Notes: generated from the letters alone by a model not told the origin. DNA of 64,000 nt from Treponema sp. (GCA_016286365.1 JAEESN010000013.1:1-64000), one strand, 5' to 3'. Shown: positions 1 to 8,887, counted from the stretch's first letter. Numbers and translations are program-made.

Positions 1-241
<241 letters not shown>

Positions 242-335
242 TATTATCATTTTCACTTATTCTTTATTCCGTTCCCTTTGTGGTGTGCTCACCCCAAAAA
301 GTGACTAACACCCTTTGTATTAAATTATGAATAAA

Positions 336-449
336 ATGCCAGTGGCCATAGTGGAGAGGCAATACCCGTTCCCATTCCGAACACGGAAGTCAAGCTCTCT
401 AACGCTGATGATACTGCTCTCTAGCGGGAAAGTAAGTAGCTGCTGGCTT
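336..449 (+). rRNA. rrf: 5S ribosomal RNA
   Basis: This is a 5S rRNA of about 113 nt just downstream of 23S. It contains the conserved core CCCATTCCGAACACGGAAG, and its ends pair (TGCCAG with CTGGC). A short T-run (448-453) follows directly, with no separate terminator hairpin. The 3' part (414-428 and 439-447) is copied in the repeat immediately downstream. End positions are approximate by a few bases. Confidence 0.95.
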
Positions 450-484
450 TTTTATTTTTAAAGTCATACATCTTAGCACCAGTG

Positions 485-734
485 CCCGCTAGAGAGCAGC
501 AGAACGATTTGCGCAAAGCGCGGCGGCTGTCGGTGCAGCCGCACAGAACGGCTCTTAAGCGCGACGTTTGCGAAGCAAACTCGGTAGTGAGCGAACGCAG
601 TGAGGGAACGTAGGAAAATAGCTAGCTGCTGTTCGACTAGCAAAACAATCTTTATAAAAAATCAATGATATATGAATTTGGCTCATCCGCTAAACTGCGG
701 GAGAAAGATTTATCTTTCTGCTGCTGGCTTTTTT
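485..734. repeat. Structured repeat carrying copies of the 5S rRNA 3' end
   Basis: This 250-bp non-coding stretch fills the gap between 5S and mazE. It opens with an inverted 15-nt copy (485-499) of 5S bases 414-428. It then has GC-rich hairpins: GCGGCTG/CAGCCGC at 523-529/536-542 and GTTTGC/GCAAAC at 566-571/575-580. A 9-nt direct copy of the 5S end (623-631) is followed by a TTCGACTAGCAAA tail. A GGAGAAA hairpin (703-709 with 712-718) runs into a 15-nt direct copy of the 5S end with its T-run (720-734). The same arrangement follows tRNA-Gln at 59592. No coding frame with a plausible start was seen. I do not recognise a named family. Confidence 0.7.
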
Positions 735-758
735 TTGTTTTAAATCATTTTATAATTT

Positions 759-787
759 TTGACAAATTAATGTTATTACAATATAAT
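759..787 (+). promoter_or_regulatory. Sigma-70 type promoter of mazEF
   Basis: TTGACA (759-764) and TATAAT (782-787) are separated by 17 bp, a perfect consensus pair, 23 bp upstream of mazE. A ribosome binding site, CTTGGAGG, lies just before the mazE ATG. MazE-MazF complexes usually repress their own promoter, but no clear operator palindrome was identified here. Confidence 0.8.
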
Positions 788-810
788 TACATTAAACTTG
801 GAGGTATAAA

Positions 811-1053
811 ATGATAGTTCCTGTTATACCGATTGGAAATTCTCGTGGAATTAGATTTCCAAAAATTATATTAGATAAATTCTTTGTAAAAGATAAAATG
901 GATATGGAAGTTACTGACGAAGGAATTCTGCTTACTCCTGTAAAGGAACAGCCACGTAAAGGTTGGGAAGAAGCATTCTGTTCAATGCATTCAAATAAAG
1001 AAGATATTCTGGACGAAATTCCAGATTCAGGAGCGTTTGAATGGGAGTGGTAA
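811..1053 (+). CDS. mazE: MazE-like antitoxin (AbrB/MazE fold)
   Basis: An 80-residue protein. Its N-terminal half matches the SpoVT/AbrB swapped-hairpin DNA-binding fold of MazE; the GNSRGIRFPK stretch near residue 10 corresponds to the GNSxxxRIPK signature. The acidic, aromatic C-terminal tail (residues 54-80) is the part that in the family wraps around and blocks the toxin. A strong TTGGAGG ribosome binding site supports this start. The gene overlaps the downstream toxin gene by 13 bp, the standard arrangement, which couples translation of the two. Confidence 0.88.
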   Translation: MIVPVIPIGNSRGIRFPKIILDKFFVKDKMDMEVTDEGILLTPVKEQPRKGWEEAFCSMHSNKEDILDEIPDSGAFEWEW

Positions 1054-1370
1054 TTAATCAGTATAATGTTTATCTTATGAATCTTGATCCGACCGTTGGA
1101 CATGAAATAAAGAAAACCCGTCCTTGTCTTGTGATTTCACCAAATGAAATGAATCATAATATCGATACCATCATTATTGCTCCCATGACAACAAAATCTC
1201 ATGCTTATCCCACAAGAGTACCTTTAAAGTTTGGCGGTAAAAATGGCTGGATCGTGTTAGACCAGATTCGAACAGTCGATAAAATACGTCTTATAAATCA
1301 ACTTGGAAAAATCACAAAAAAAGAGACAATTGAAGTCAAAAGAGTTTTAAAAGAAATGTTAGTTGACTGA
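1041..1370 (+). CDS. mazF: MazF/PemK-family endoribonuclease toxin
   Basis: A 109-residue MazF-like mRNA interferase. Family signatures are present: the N-terminal LDPTVGHEIKKTRPCLVIS block, containing the catalytic Arg of the KxRP motif, and the conserved Thr in IIIAPMTTK near residue 50. MazF enzymes cut single-stranded mRNA at short motifs and are held inactive by MazE; the cut site here cannot be predicted. The start overlaps the end of mazE. The length is normal for the family, so the toxin appears intact. Confidence 0.9.
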   Translation: MGVVINQYNVYLMNLDPTVGHEIKKTRPCLVISPNEMNHNIDTIIIAPMTTKSHAYPTRVPLKFGGKNGWIVLDQIRTVDKIRLINQLGKITKKETIEVKRVLKEMLVD

Positions 1371-1414
1371 TAATAAAACTATTTTAAGTTCTATTTTGGA
1401 ATATTATAATTCTT

Positions 1415-2080
1415 TTAATCTTCTTTCATCATACAGATCTGGATGTCTGTTCCGTTTACAGTTTTATGTATGTAGAACTTGTCGTTAGCTGAGTTTGTCT
1501 GCATTGATGAGTTGTTTGTAACCATACTACTTATATATTCTACTGTATAACCGAAAAGATCGGGATCTGTCCCCCCATCATCATAAAGACCTATTAATCC
1601 TTTCCAACCTTGCCAGGAAACAGAATAATATCCAGATTCAAAATATTCTGGGCTATGTTCTTTACTAAAATCATAACGCTGCTTTGCAGTTTTTGAAGAT
1701 GCTATTAAAACAATATAGTTACTATCTTTTGTAAGATTACCACCAACATGATATTTACCATCATAATTATATTCAATTCTATAAGGTTTAAATCCCCAAA
1801 CACACGACTCAATCACCTGAACCCCATCATGCACGGAGCTAATCAAAAATTGGCATCTATAATTACCATCTGGGAAAATATAATCACTTGGATTAGAAAT
1901 ATTTTGTGTTAATCCTGCAATATCCTCATCAGAAAAAAGGCGCTGGACTTTATCAAGGCGGGTGAGGTCATCTGGTTCATCAACTTCTTCTGGGGTTCCA
2001 TTTTCGACTTCGCCCTTGCAGCCGGCAAAAAGACATGCAGCAAACATCAATAAAACAAAAATTTTAAAAAACTTTTTCAT
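1415..2080 (-). CDS. Putative lipoprotein of unknown function
   Basis: A 221-residue protein with a lipoprotein signal peptide: KK at the N-terminus, a hydrophobic stretch, then LFAGC with Cys21 as the likely lipidation site. The mature part starts with an acidic linker (about residues 24-42), followed by a mixed alpha/beta region rich in Tyr and Ser. No domain is recognised. An AAAGGAG ribosome binding site precedes the ATG. It is transcribed away from the divergent gene at 2188. Envelope location is inferred from the lipobox only. Confidence 0.7.
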   Translation of the reverse strand: MKKFFKIFVLLMFAACLFAGCKGEVENGTPEEVDEPDDLTRLDKVQRLFSDEDIAGLTQNISNPSDYIFPDGNYRCQFLISSVHDGVQVIESCVWGFKPYRIEYNYDGKYHVGGNLTKDSNYIVLIASSKTAKQRYDFSKEHSPEYFESGYYSVSWQGWKGLIGLYDDGGTDPDLFGYTVEYISSMVTNNSSMQTNSANDKFYIHKTVNGTDIQICMMKED

Positions 2081-2152
2081 AAAAAAATATCTCCTTTATG
2101 GAAAAATTTTATATCACAAAATTCTGTCTGTCAAACTAAAACTTCCTTACCT

Positions 2153-2180
2153 TTGTTAATCTGAGATACTATGATATAAT
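2153..2180 (+). promoter_or_regulatory. Promoter abutting the start codon (leaderless type)
   Basis: TTGTTA (2153-2158), a 16-bp spacer and TATAAT (2175-2180), then only 7 bp before ATG at 2188. No purine-rich ribosome binding site fits in the gap, so transcription would begin at or next to the start codon. Confidence 0.6.
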
Positions 2181-2187
2181 TAAACCA

Positions 2188-3129
2188 ATGAATAAAGTTC
2201 GTTTTAATGAAGAGAATCAGTTTGTGGGGCGAAGGTCTTTGTGCAGGATTTTCCTGTTTGTTGGTTTTATTATTCTTCAGATAAATTTTATTTCATGTAC
2301 CTCATCAAAACTTTCTTCCAGGAAAATTGAAATCAAAAATAAAATTGATATCGCGGTAAAAAATGCAGAGCCTCGTAGTGAGGAGAATAAAAAACAATAT
2401 ATTGAAGTATTAATCCGTAATAAAGTAATAAATGAATATTCTGAGGACATTATAAATACTCTATTAAATGATGATTTTATAGAAGCTGATATCAATAAAA
2501 TAACTGGTAAAGAAATAGAAATAATCCTGGTACCCGAAATTCTGCATAAACAATTTGTATTATTCGAAACCCGGGCAAAAAGAATAGTCGTTGATGGTGT
2601 AGTTTATATCGAGCATTATCCATGTGATAATAAAAATCTCCCTTCATTCTATACAGAAGTCTATGTCTATGATTCCAATCGGGAAAAAATCAGAGAATTT
2701 TATAAAGTAAATTATGATTTACTTGATGACAAGCAGATAGCTCAATATCCATTATTGCAACTTGAACCTACTACTTACACTAAACAAAAAGAAGAACTTC
2801 TTTTGAAAAAGGGATACATAAAAGTTTCGGAAGCTCAATTTGATGGAATTAATTTATTTAAAGAGATTTATAAAAAAGTTTATGGTGAAGAATATACTAA
2901 ACTAGTGCCAGACTATTGTTTAAATAATTTCCTTTTGGAAGGCATATACTATCAGATGCTTAATTCCCTCAAGTATTCTTCCGAGCCGTTCTTAATGACA
3001 TATGCAATTTTACAGGAGAAAGATAAAAAATATTATTATTATAAATTGAACTATAATCTGGAATATGAGATTTATTACTGGACGCCCGAGTATCCCCTAG
3101 AGAAAGAAGAGATGAAGATTTTTTATTAA
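2188..3129 (+). CDS. Putative lipoprotein of unknown function
   Basis: A 313-residue protein. After a 20-residue charged N-terminus comes a hydrophobic segment (about 21-35) ending in FISC, with Cys37 a plausible spirochaetal-style lipobox cysteine. The rest is hydrophilic and rich in Lys, Glu, Ile and Tyr, with a helical early region (50-115) and a Tyr-rich C-terminus. I recognise no family. The start lies 7 bp after a TATAAT box with no ribosome binding site; a later start would remove part of the long N-terminus but would still need a binding site that is not visible. Confidence 0.65.
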   Translation: MNKVRFNEENQFVGRRSLCRIFLFVGFIILQINFISCTSSKLSSRKIEIKNKIDIAVKNAEPRSEENKKQYIEVLIRNKVINEYSEDIINTLLNDDFIEADINKITGKEIEIILVPEILHKQFVLFETRAKRIVVDGVVYIEHYPCDNKNLPSFYTEVYVYDSNREKIREFYKVNYDLLDDKQIAQYPLLQLEPTTYTKQKEELLLKKGYIKVSEAQFDGINLFKEIYKKVYGEEYTKLVPDYCLNNFLLEGIYYQMLNSLKYSSEPFLMTYAILQEKDKKYYYYKLNYNLEYEIYYWTPEYPLEKEEMKIFY

Positions 3130-3148
3130 ATCCTATAATTTACTTCTT

Positions 3149-4018
3149 TTATACCTCATCCAGAATAAAATTCAAAATCAATTTAATCTGGTGCTGGCGT
3201 TCGGGGAGGGGGCCGGTTTTGGAGGTTTCGAAGGTGAAGGAGTTTTTGCAGCCCTGGTAATAGATGCCGTTGGTCACGGTTTTTTTAGATTTCATGTACC
3301 ACGAGGCGTAAAATGGAACGTAGAGGCGGCCTTTTTCGACGGTGAGGATGTTGTCTTTGTAGCTGTTGTCGAGTTCGGCTTTGTTTTCTTTAAGAAGGTT
3401 TAAAATCTGGTCGGAGAGTTTTTTATTTTTTGTGCCGTAGCAGTAGAGGAAAAATCCCTTTGAGTTTGCTTCGTGAAAATCAAAAACTTTTTCGTAATCT
3501 TTTGGCTTGCAGTGTTTTTGTAAAATCTTTCCTTCCTGGGTTTCAAAATTTTTCATATCGCGGTTTACATCCTTATTGTCGCCGTTGTATCTCTGGTTAT
3601 ATTCAAAGCCGAAAGGATTCACAATAAAAATAAAATCAAGCTGAAGGTCTTTTCTTTTAATTTCTTTTTTTGTGAGTGACAGGATGAATTCTTTGACTGC
3701 ATACACGGGAGCCGGTTCGTTTCCATGCACGCCGCAGATTATAAGATATTTTTTGCCTTTTTCTTTAAGCGGATTATACGAGATTTTATAAACAGGATAT
3801 TCTGCATTTTTGTATTTGACTGTATCGAGCTTTGTGACAGTGAAGTTTTTATTCAGTGTGGAAATAAATTTTGTGGTCTCTTTGTAATCACGGATTTTTT
3901 CTGCAGAAGAAAGGGGGAATAAAAATGATGAAAGTACAAGAAGCAGAAAGAGATGTTTTCTTGTGATGATTTTTTTGTGTGATTCTGATTTTATTTTTGG
4001 TGCCAAAACTTTACTCAT
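3149..4018 (-). CDS. M14-family zinc carboxypeptidase-like protein, exported or anchored
   Basis: A 289-residue protein with an N-terminal hydrophobic segment (about 22-38) that could export or anchor it. The M14 / aspartoacylase-like zinc site is visible: H98 and E101 in GVHGNEP, the substrate-loop VNRD at 151-154, and H182 in FDFHEA. The family removes C-terminal residues from peptides or amidates small substrates. A role in cell-wall peptide trimming is possible but not shown. The gene has a TATAAT box 6 bp from its ATG and no ribosome binding site, back to back with the gene at 4068. Confidence 0.78.
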   Translation of the reverse strand: MSKVLAPKIKSESHKKIITRKHLFLLLVLSSFLFPLSSAEKIRDYKETTKFISTLNKNFTVTKLDTVKYKNAEYPVYKISYNPLKEKGKKYLIICGVHGNEPAPVYAVKEFILSLTKKEIKRKDLQLDFIFIVNPFGFEYNQRYNGDNKDVNRDMKNFETQEGKILQKHCKPKDYEKVFDFHEANSKGFFLYCYGTKNKKLSDQILNLLKENKAELDNSYKDNILTVEKGRLYVPFYASWYMKSKKTVTNGIYYQGCKNSFTFETSKTGPLPERQHQIKLILNFILDEV

Positions 4019-4024
4019 TGTTAT

Positions 4025-4053
4025 ATTATATTAGTATGCTATACTTAAAACAA
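4025..4053 (-). promoter_or_regulatory. Promoter of the M14 peptidase gene, leaderless type
   Basis: On the minus strand TTGTTT (4053-4048), a 17-bp spacer and TATAAT (4030-4025) stand 6 bp before the ATG at 4018. A plus-strand TATACT (4040-4045) inside the same stretch could serve the divergent gene at 4068. Confidence 0.6.
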
Positions 4054-4067
4054 CGGATATATTCAAA

Positions 4068-4529
4068 ATGATAACGGAAAGACTTTTACAGGCAAGATAT
4101 GACAATTTAAAAAAGACTCATTGGTTTTACACCTTCGGCACAAAGTTGATTATCATAGCGCTGATTATTTATTCGGAATTTGTAAAAAAAGAAACTGTTT
4201 GGGATGTCTGTCTTTTCTTGTATGCCCTTAATCTTATTTACTGTCTTTTTTATCATCTTATTTTTGTATTAAAAAAAGAAAAATATACAACAAATGTGAT
4301 AGTCGCATACAGATTGAATTTTCCAAGATTACGAAAATTTTTGTGGATACTGAATTACATTGCCTGCATCGTTTTCTGCTTCTGGTTTAATTACTATTCA
4401 ATCTACATTTTATGTTATTCCACCTTCTACTGTTCCGGCGTCTACGAAACCTTCGAATACATAGAACTAAAAATGCACTTCACCGCCAAAGAAGAAAACA
4501 GGAGAAGATATGATTATACAGTCGGGTGA
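4068..4529 (+). CDS. Small integral membrane protein of unknown function
   Basis: A 153-residue hydrophobic protein with about four predicted membrane segments (roughly 24-42, 48-70, 92-110 and 112-130), aromatic-rich, ending in a short charged tail. No family is recognised. It is divergent from the M14 peptidase gene and shares its short intergenic region. No clear ribosome binding site is seen before the ATG; the TATACT box is 22 bp upstream. Confidence 0.55.
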   Translation: MITERLLQARYDNLKKTHWFYTFGTKLIIIALIIYSEFVKKETVWDVCLFLYALNLIYCLFYHLIFVLKKEKYTTNVIVAYRLNFPRLRKFLWILNYIACIVFCFWFNYYSIYILCYSTFYCSGVYETFEYIELKMHFTAKEENRRRYDYTVG

Positions 4530-4620
4530 AAACTGAAATCTGATTTTTTCAATATATCTTCCCTACAACTCATTAAATCACTATAATCTTACTATCTTTT
4601 AAAAATTTGAAGGACAAAAT

Positions 4621-5946
4621 ATGATAGTAATGAAATTCGGTGGTTCTTCTGTTGCAAATGCAGAAAGAATCAGACATGTTGCTTCTATAATCAAGGCTTA
4701 TCAGGAAAAGAGACCTGCAGTTGTTCTTTCTGCCATGGGCGATACAACTGATCATCTTTTAGAAGCGGCAGACAAGGCTGTAGAGGGAGTGGTTGATGTT
4801 GCGGGAGTTGCAAAGCTTCACGAAGATACTGCAGCTGAACTTGGAATCAATATCGAAACAATTCAGTCTTTACTGACCGAGCTCAAACAGCTTTTAACCG
4901 GAATTTCTATGCTCAAGGAAATAAGCAAGCGTTCACGTGATTATCTTGTTTCTTTTGGCGAACGCATGTCGGTTCGTATGATGGCCGCTTATCTTGAATC
5001 TCAGGGTATCCCTGCAAAATTTTATGATGCATGGGACATCGGTATGATTTCTGATTCAAACTTTATGTCTGCAGAACTCCTCGACGAAACCTGGAATAAT
5101 ATTCCTTCACACTTAAACGATTATAAAAACGGAAAGGATAATCACATTCCTATTGTGACAGGTTTTATTGCAAAGGATGTAAAGGGAAATATTACAACTC
5201 TTGGCCGCGGTGGTTCAGATTTAACTGCAACTATGATTGGTGCTGCCATGAAAGCCGAAGAAGTTCAGACATGGAAGGACGTTGACGGAATCTTAACTAC
5301 AGACCCTCGTGTCGTAAAAGAAGCAAGACCTGTCCCGGAAGTTACTTACGAAGAAGCACAGGAGCTTGCAATGTTCGGCTCTCAGGTTCTTCATCCACGT
5401 TCTATGCTTCCTGTAAGAAAGACTGGTACTCCGGTCCGCGTAAAAAATTCTTACAATATTCAGAGCCCTGGAACTTTAATCGTAGAAAATCACAAGGGAG
5501 AAATTCCTCCAGTATGTGCAATCACAACTGTAAAACACATCACCTTAATCGATATTCTTTCTTCAAGAATGCTTGGTGCTGCAGGATTTTTAGCTCACGT
5601 ATTTAATAACTTTTTAAAATGGAATATCTCCATCGATGTAATTGCTACCTCGGAAGTTTCTGTTTCTCTTACTGTAAATACAAAATCAGATTTAACAGGA
5701 CTGATTAAGGATCTTGAACAGGCTAGTCAGGTAACTGTAAAGAAAGATAAAGCCATTGTTACAATCATCTGCGATGCTGCTCATTCATCATCTATTCTTG
5801 CAGACGGATTTGCTTCTCTTGCAAAAGAAGGAATCAATGTTCAGATGATTTCGCAGGGAGCAAGCAAGGTAAACATCAGTGTGATTGTTGATGATGATCA
5901 GGCAGATAAAACTGTTCAGATTCTTCATAAGGCATATTTTGGATAA
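4621..5946 (+). CDS. lysC: Aspartate kinase
   Basis: A 441-residue aspartokinase, which phosphorylates aspartate at the entry to lysine/diaminopimelate, threonine and methionine synthesis. The kinase domain starts with KFGGSS at residues 5-10, with further conserved blocks around SFGER (~115) and TLGRGGSD (~195). Two ACT regulatory domains fill about 300-441, suggesting feedback control. There is no fused homoserine dehydrogenase. A GAAGGA ribosome binding site precedes the ATG. dapB follows 61 bp downstream, probably co-transcribed. No lysine riboswitch is seen upstream. Confidence 0.93.
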   Translation: MIVMKFGGSSVANAERIRHVASIIKAYQEKRPAVVLSAMGDTTDHLLEAADKAVEGVVDVAGVAKLHEDTAAELGINIETIQSLLTELKQLLTGISMLKEISKRSRDYLVSFGERMSVRMMAAYLESQGIPAKFYDAWDIGMISDSNFMSAELLDETWNNIPSHLNDYKNGKDNHIPIVTGFIAKDVKGNITTLGRGGSDLTATMIGAAMKAEEVQTWKDVDGILTTDPRVVKEARPVPEVTYEEAQELAMFGSQVLHPRSMLPVRKTGTPVRVKNSYNIQSPGTLIVENHKGEIPPVCAITTVKHITLIDILSSRMLGAAGFLAHVFNNFLKWNISIDVIATSEVSVSLTVNTKSDLTGLIKDLEQASQVTVKKDKAIVTIICDAAHSSSILADGFASLAKEGINVQMISQGASKVNISVIVDDDQADKTVQILHKAYFG

Positions 5947-6007
5947 TCACAACTCGGATAATTTATAAAAATCGCACATCATTTTTGTGCAGAAAAAGGA
6001 GGCTTTT

Positions 6008-6787
6008 ATGAAAATTGCTTTAGTTGGTTATGGAAAGATGGGTCACATGGTAGAGCAGTGTGCTAAACGTGCAGGCCACGAAGTTGTTGTTACTATAGAT
6101 ACTGTAAGCGAAGATGCAATGGTAAAAATTACTTCGGGCGATACAGAAGCTTTAACACGTGCCGTAAAATCAAGCGGGGCAGAAGGAATCATCGAATTCT
6201 CTCATCCTTCTGTTGTAATCGAAAACATAAAAGCTCTTCTTCCTCTGGGGCTTCCACTCATTGTTGGAACTACAGGCTGGAACGACAAGCATAAGGAAAT
6301 TGCTGATTACGCAGCAAAAGTTGGCGGAACCATTATGACTGCCGGAAACTTTTCTATTGGCGTAAACATGTTCTATAAAATCGTAGAAGAAGCTGCGAAA
6401 ATCATGGCAGAATTTAAAGACTACGATGTTGCAACCTGGGAACTTCATCACAATCAGAAGGCAGATAGCCCTAGCGGAACAGCCCTTGAAATTGCAAAAC
6501 GCGTTCAGGCAGGCTACAAAAATAAAACAGAAATCGTTACGGATGCATTCCACGAACGACCATCAGCTAATCAGCTTCATGTAAGTTCTACACGCTGTGG
6601 TAATGTGCCTGGAACTCACAAGGTTTTCTTTGACGGAACTGCAGATACAATCGAACTTACACACACTGCAAGAAGCCGCGAAGGTTTTGCCGTTGGTGCC
6701 GTAGACTGTCTTTCCCGACTATCTTCTGCATTAAAGACAGGAAAGCTTGCACCGGGTAATCTTTATGCATGGGACGATTTGTATTAA
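6008..6787 (+). CDS. dapB: 4-hydroxy-tetrahydrodipicolinate reductase
   Basis: DapB makes tetrahydrodipicolinate for lysine and for peptidoglycan diaminopimelate. The 259-residue protein has the nucleotide-binding GYGKMG at residues 7-12, the VGTTG block, and the active-site stretch ELHHNQKADSPSGTA with the conserved His-His, Lys and Asp-x-Pro-Ser-Gly-Thr. The ATG at 6008 is chosen over an upstream in-frame ATG at 5987 because AAAGGAGG sits at the right distance. It pairs with lysC. The gene ends tail-to-tail against the gene at 6788 with no base between. Confidence 0.93.
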   Translation: MKIALVGYGKMGHMVEQCAKRAGHEVVVTIDTVSEDAMVKITSGDTEALTRAVKSSGAEGIIEFSHPSVVIENIKALLPLGLPLIVGTTGWNDKHKEIADYAAKVGGTIMTAGNFSIGVNMFYKIVEEAAKIMAEFKDYDVATWELHHNQKADSPSGTALEIAKRVQAGYKNKTEIVTDAFHERPSANQLHVSSTRCGNVPGTHKVFFDGTADTIELTHTARSREGFAVGAVDCLSRLSSALKTGKLAPGNLYAWDDLY

Positions 6788-7480
6788 TTATTTAATCATC
6801 AACAGACCAGAGCTTGTAATGCAGAACTGTGCGAGTGCTATTAAGGCAATTCTTAGTGTGTGTTCAAGCTTTCTGTTCATTTCTACAGGCTTTGTTGTCT
6901 GAATCGTAAAGAAAATAAAATCGGCTATTAAAAGAATTGTTCCCGCGAGTAAAACGATTGTCGAAAGGTCGTGAAGGTTTATATAGCTGATTACTGCGCT
7001 GTAGTTTAAATATCCTATGAGTATAAAAGGTATGATTGCGGTGAGCGAGATTTTGTAATTATCTTTTCCAATCATGATGCTTAAAAAACCGTAGAGCAGG
7101 GCAAAAATTAAAATTACGATGAGTGTCCATAATCCGTTTGTGTGATATATATAGAAGGTTGTTTTATAAAGCTGAATCCACGAAATCAGGTTTAATACAT
7201 AAAGCGCCTGCGAAACGTACTTCATAATCCTGTGGATATTAAACCAGATAAAAAATTCCCTTAAAGAGATGAATATTACGGCAAAGCAGCTTATAAAAAT
7301 AATGTGATTTGAGTCAGGCTCGTAGTTATTTAAAAGCCTGATGATGAGCGAGCACGAAGCGGGAATAAAAAATAAGGCGCTTATTCCGTCCAGATATTTT
7401 ACTTTTTTGATGTTTGCAATTATATACAAAAGTATTGAAACAATGAGTAAACCCAATAAAATCCAGTCGATTAAAATCAT
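6788..7480 (-). CDS. Polytopic membrane protein of unknown function
   Basis: A 230-residue very hydrophobic protein with about seven to eight predicted membrane helices connected by short loops; conserved catalytic motifs are not evident. An AAGGTG ribosome binding site stands before the ATG. It is convergent with dapB and divergent from the PadR operon. It may be a YhhN-like or other small integral membrane protein, but I cannot assign a family. Confidence 0.55.
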   Translation of the reverse strand: MILIDWILLGLLIVSILLYIIANIKKVKYLDGISALFFIPASCSLIIRLLNNYEPDSNHIIFISCFAVIFISLREFFIWFNIHRIMKYVSQALYVLNLISWIQLYKTTFYIYHTNGLWTLIVILIFALLYGFLSIMIGKDNYKISLTAIIPFILIGYLNYSAVISYINLHDLSTIVLLAGTILLIADFIFFTIQTTKPVEMNRKLEHTLRIALIALAQFCITSSGLLMIK

Positions 7481-7578
7481 TTTAAAGCACCTTTTTCGTA
7501 TTTTTTCTTAATTTATGGATAATATTAGCATATTTTTTAAAAAAAAGGTAAAAATTTGGAAAAAAAATAATATTATTA

Positions 7579-7611
7579 TTGACAATATATTATATATTAT
7601 ATAATATATAA
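7579..7611 (+). promoter_or_regulatory. Promoter with 22-bp perfect palindrome, candidate PadR operator
   Basis: TTGACA at 7579-7584 is followed by a perfect 22-bp AT-only palindrome (7590-7611, centre between 7600 and 7601) that includes TATAAT at 7600-7605. A repressor dimer bound there would cover the -10 region. PadR-family regulators commonly bind AT-rich palindromes in their own promoters. The -35/-10 spacing is 15 bp with this -10, or 17 bp if TAATAT at 7602 is used. Confidence 0.65.
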
Positions 7612-7645
7612 ATATAAACAATATTATAAACAAGGAGTGGTGCTG

Positions 7646-7960
7646 ATGGTTTTTACGACAGGCTCTGCTTTACTTGATGCCATTGTTCTTGCGGTAGTCG
7701 CGAACGAAGGAACGTATGGTTATAAGATTACGCAGGATGTCCGTACGGTTATGGATGTTTCCGAAAGTACGCTTTATCCGGTCTTGCGCAGGCTGCAGAA
7801 AGACGGTTATCTGGAAACATACGACATGGAGTTTCAGGGCAGAAACAGAAGGTATTATAAAATAACTTCTAATGGTATGATTCTTCTGGATAAATACCGC
7901 TCTGAATGGATTACTTATAAAAAGGGAGTTGATTCAATTCTTTTAGGAGATGAAAAATGA
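7646..7960 (+). CDS. PadR-family transcriptional regulator
   Basis: A 104-residue winged-helix protein of the PadR type. The recognition region VSESTLYPVLRRLQKDGYL and the wing with GRNRRYYKIT are characteristic; the short C-terminal helix serves dimerisation. The ATG at 7646 is preferred over an in-frame GTG at 7637 because AAGGAG (7632-7637) is spaced 8 bp from it. It overlaps the next gene by 4 bp and probably controls its own operon. The inducer is unknown; in related operons these genes answer envelope stress. Confidence 0.87.
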   Translation: MVFTTGSALLDAIVLAVVANEGTYGYKITQDVRTVMDVSESTLYPVLRRLQKDGYLETYDMEFQGRNRRYYKITSNGMILLDKYRSEWITYKKGVDSILLGDEK

Positions 7961-8871
7961 CAAGATTACAGTACTTAAAAGCAATTAAAAATAACATTCA
8001 GTCTTTAACGATTGATGAACAGAATGAAGCCCTTCAGTATTATTCAGATTATTTTGAAGATGCCGGAGACGATAAAAAGGTAATGGAAGAACTTGGTAGT
8101 CCTGAAGAAGTTGCAAAGCAGATTATCGACAAATTTGCAAACGTTCCGGTTGCTTCTAAAAAAGAAGAAAAGCAGGAAGAGGAAAGTGCAGGTTCTTACA
8201 GCGAGTCTGATTCAATATTCTTCAGCTTTGATCCAAAAAAAGTAAAGAACATTGATTTTGGATTCGGTATTTCAGAAGTTGTAATGATTCCTGGAAGCAA
8301 GGTAACTGTTGAATGTCGTGGTTTTAATGCAGAAAACTTTGAATGCCGTATTGATGATAACGGAACCTTGTACTGCAGAAACGTAAGAAAATTAAACCTC
8401 TTTAATTTCTGGGAACACGGTAAAAGACAGAGAATTGTTCCACGCGTGCTCATTACAGTGCCTGACGGTTTTTCTGTAGGCTACCTCAAGCTTTCTATGG
8501 GAGCCGGTAACTTTACAACAAAGAACATCCATATGTCATGCGAAAGAGGAAGACTCGAAGTTTCTGCCGGAAATCTTTCTATAGATAGAATGGCAGGAAG
8601 AGATATGTTCCTCCGCTGCGGAATGGGTAACCTTACTTTTGCAGGAACTTTGGAAGGAAAGACAAACATCGACTGTGCTATGGGAAACATCAAGCTTAAT
8701 CTTACACAGGATCCGGAGCTTTGTTCTTACGATGCTAAGGTAGGTCTTGGAACATTCAAATTCAACGACATGGAAAAAACCGGTGCCGGTGGATTTTCAA
8801 ACTCAAGTGCAAAACCAAATCACTTTTCTGTAAATACAGGAATGGGTGTAGTACATATTAAAACTAACTAA
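7957..8871 (+). CDS. HAAS (DUF1700) and DUF4097 beta-helix protein
   Basis: A 304-residue protein in two parts. Residues 1-65 form a HAAS/DUF1700-type helical domain (MTRLQYLKAIK, then the EELGSPEEVAKQII stretch), which typically accompanies PadR regulators. Residues ~90-304 resemble the DUF4097 repetitive beta-strand domain, with recurring Gly-rich strands (SMGAGNFTTKNI, SAGNLSI, GMGNLTF, AMGNIKL, GLGTFKF). No signal peptide is seen, so it is likely cytoplasmic. It is the middle gene of a padR-HAAS-pspC operon, which suggests a sensing or adaptor role at the membrane. Confidence 0.8.
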   Translation: MTRLQYLKAIKNNIQSLTIDEQNEALQYYSDYFEDAGDDKKVMEELGSPEEVAKQIIDKFANVPVASKKEEKQEEESAGSYSESDSIFFSFDPKKVKNIDFGFGISEVVMIPGSKVTVECRGFNAENFECRIDDNGTLYCRNVRKLNLFNFWEHGKRQRIVPRVLITVPDGFSVGYLKLSMGAGNFTTKNIHMSCERGRLEVSAGNLSIDRMAGRDMFLRCGMGNLTFAGTLEGKTNIDCAMGNIKLNLTQDPELCSYDAKVGLGTFKFNDMEKTGAGGFSNSSAKPNHFSVNTGMGVVHIKTN

Positions 8872-8887
8872 AAGGAAGGGAAAGAAA

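Noticed and set aside
792-1103. Minus-strand frame opposite mazE
   Set aside because: It is antisense to a clear antitoxin gene with promoter and ribosome binding site.
4530-4620. Possible lysine riboswitch before lysC
   Set aside because: Only 90 bp of AT-rich sequence is available and no multi-stem structure is present.
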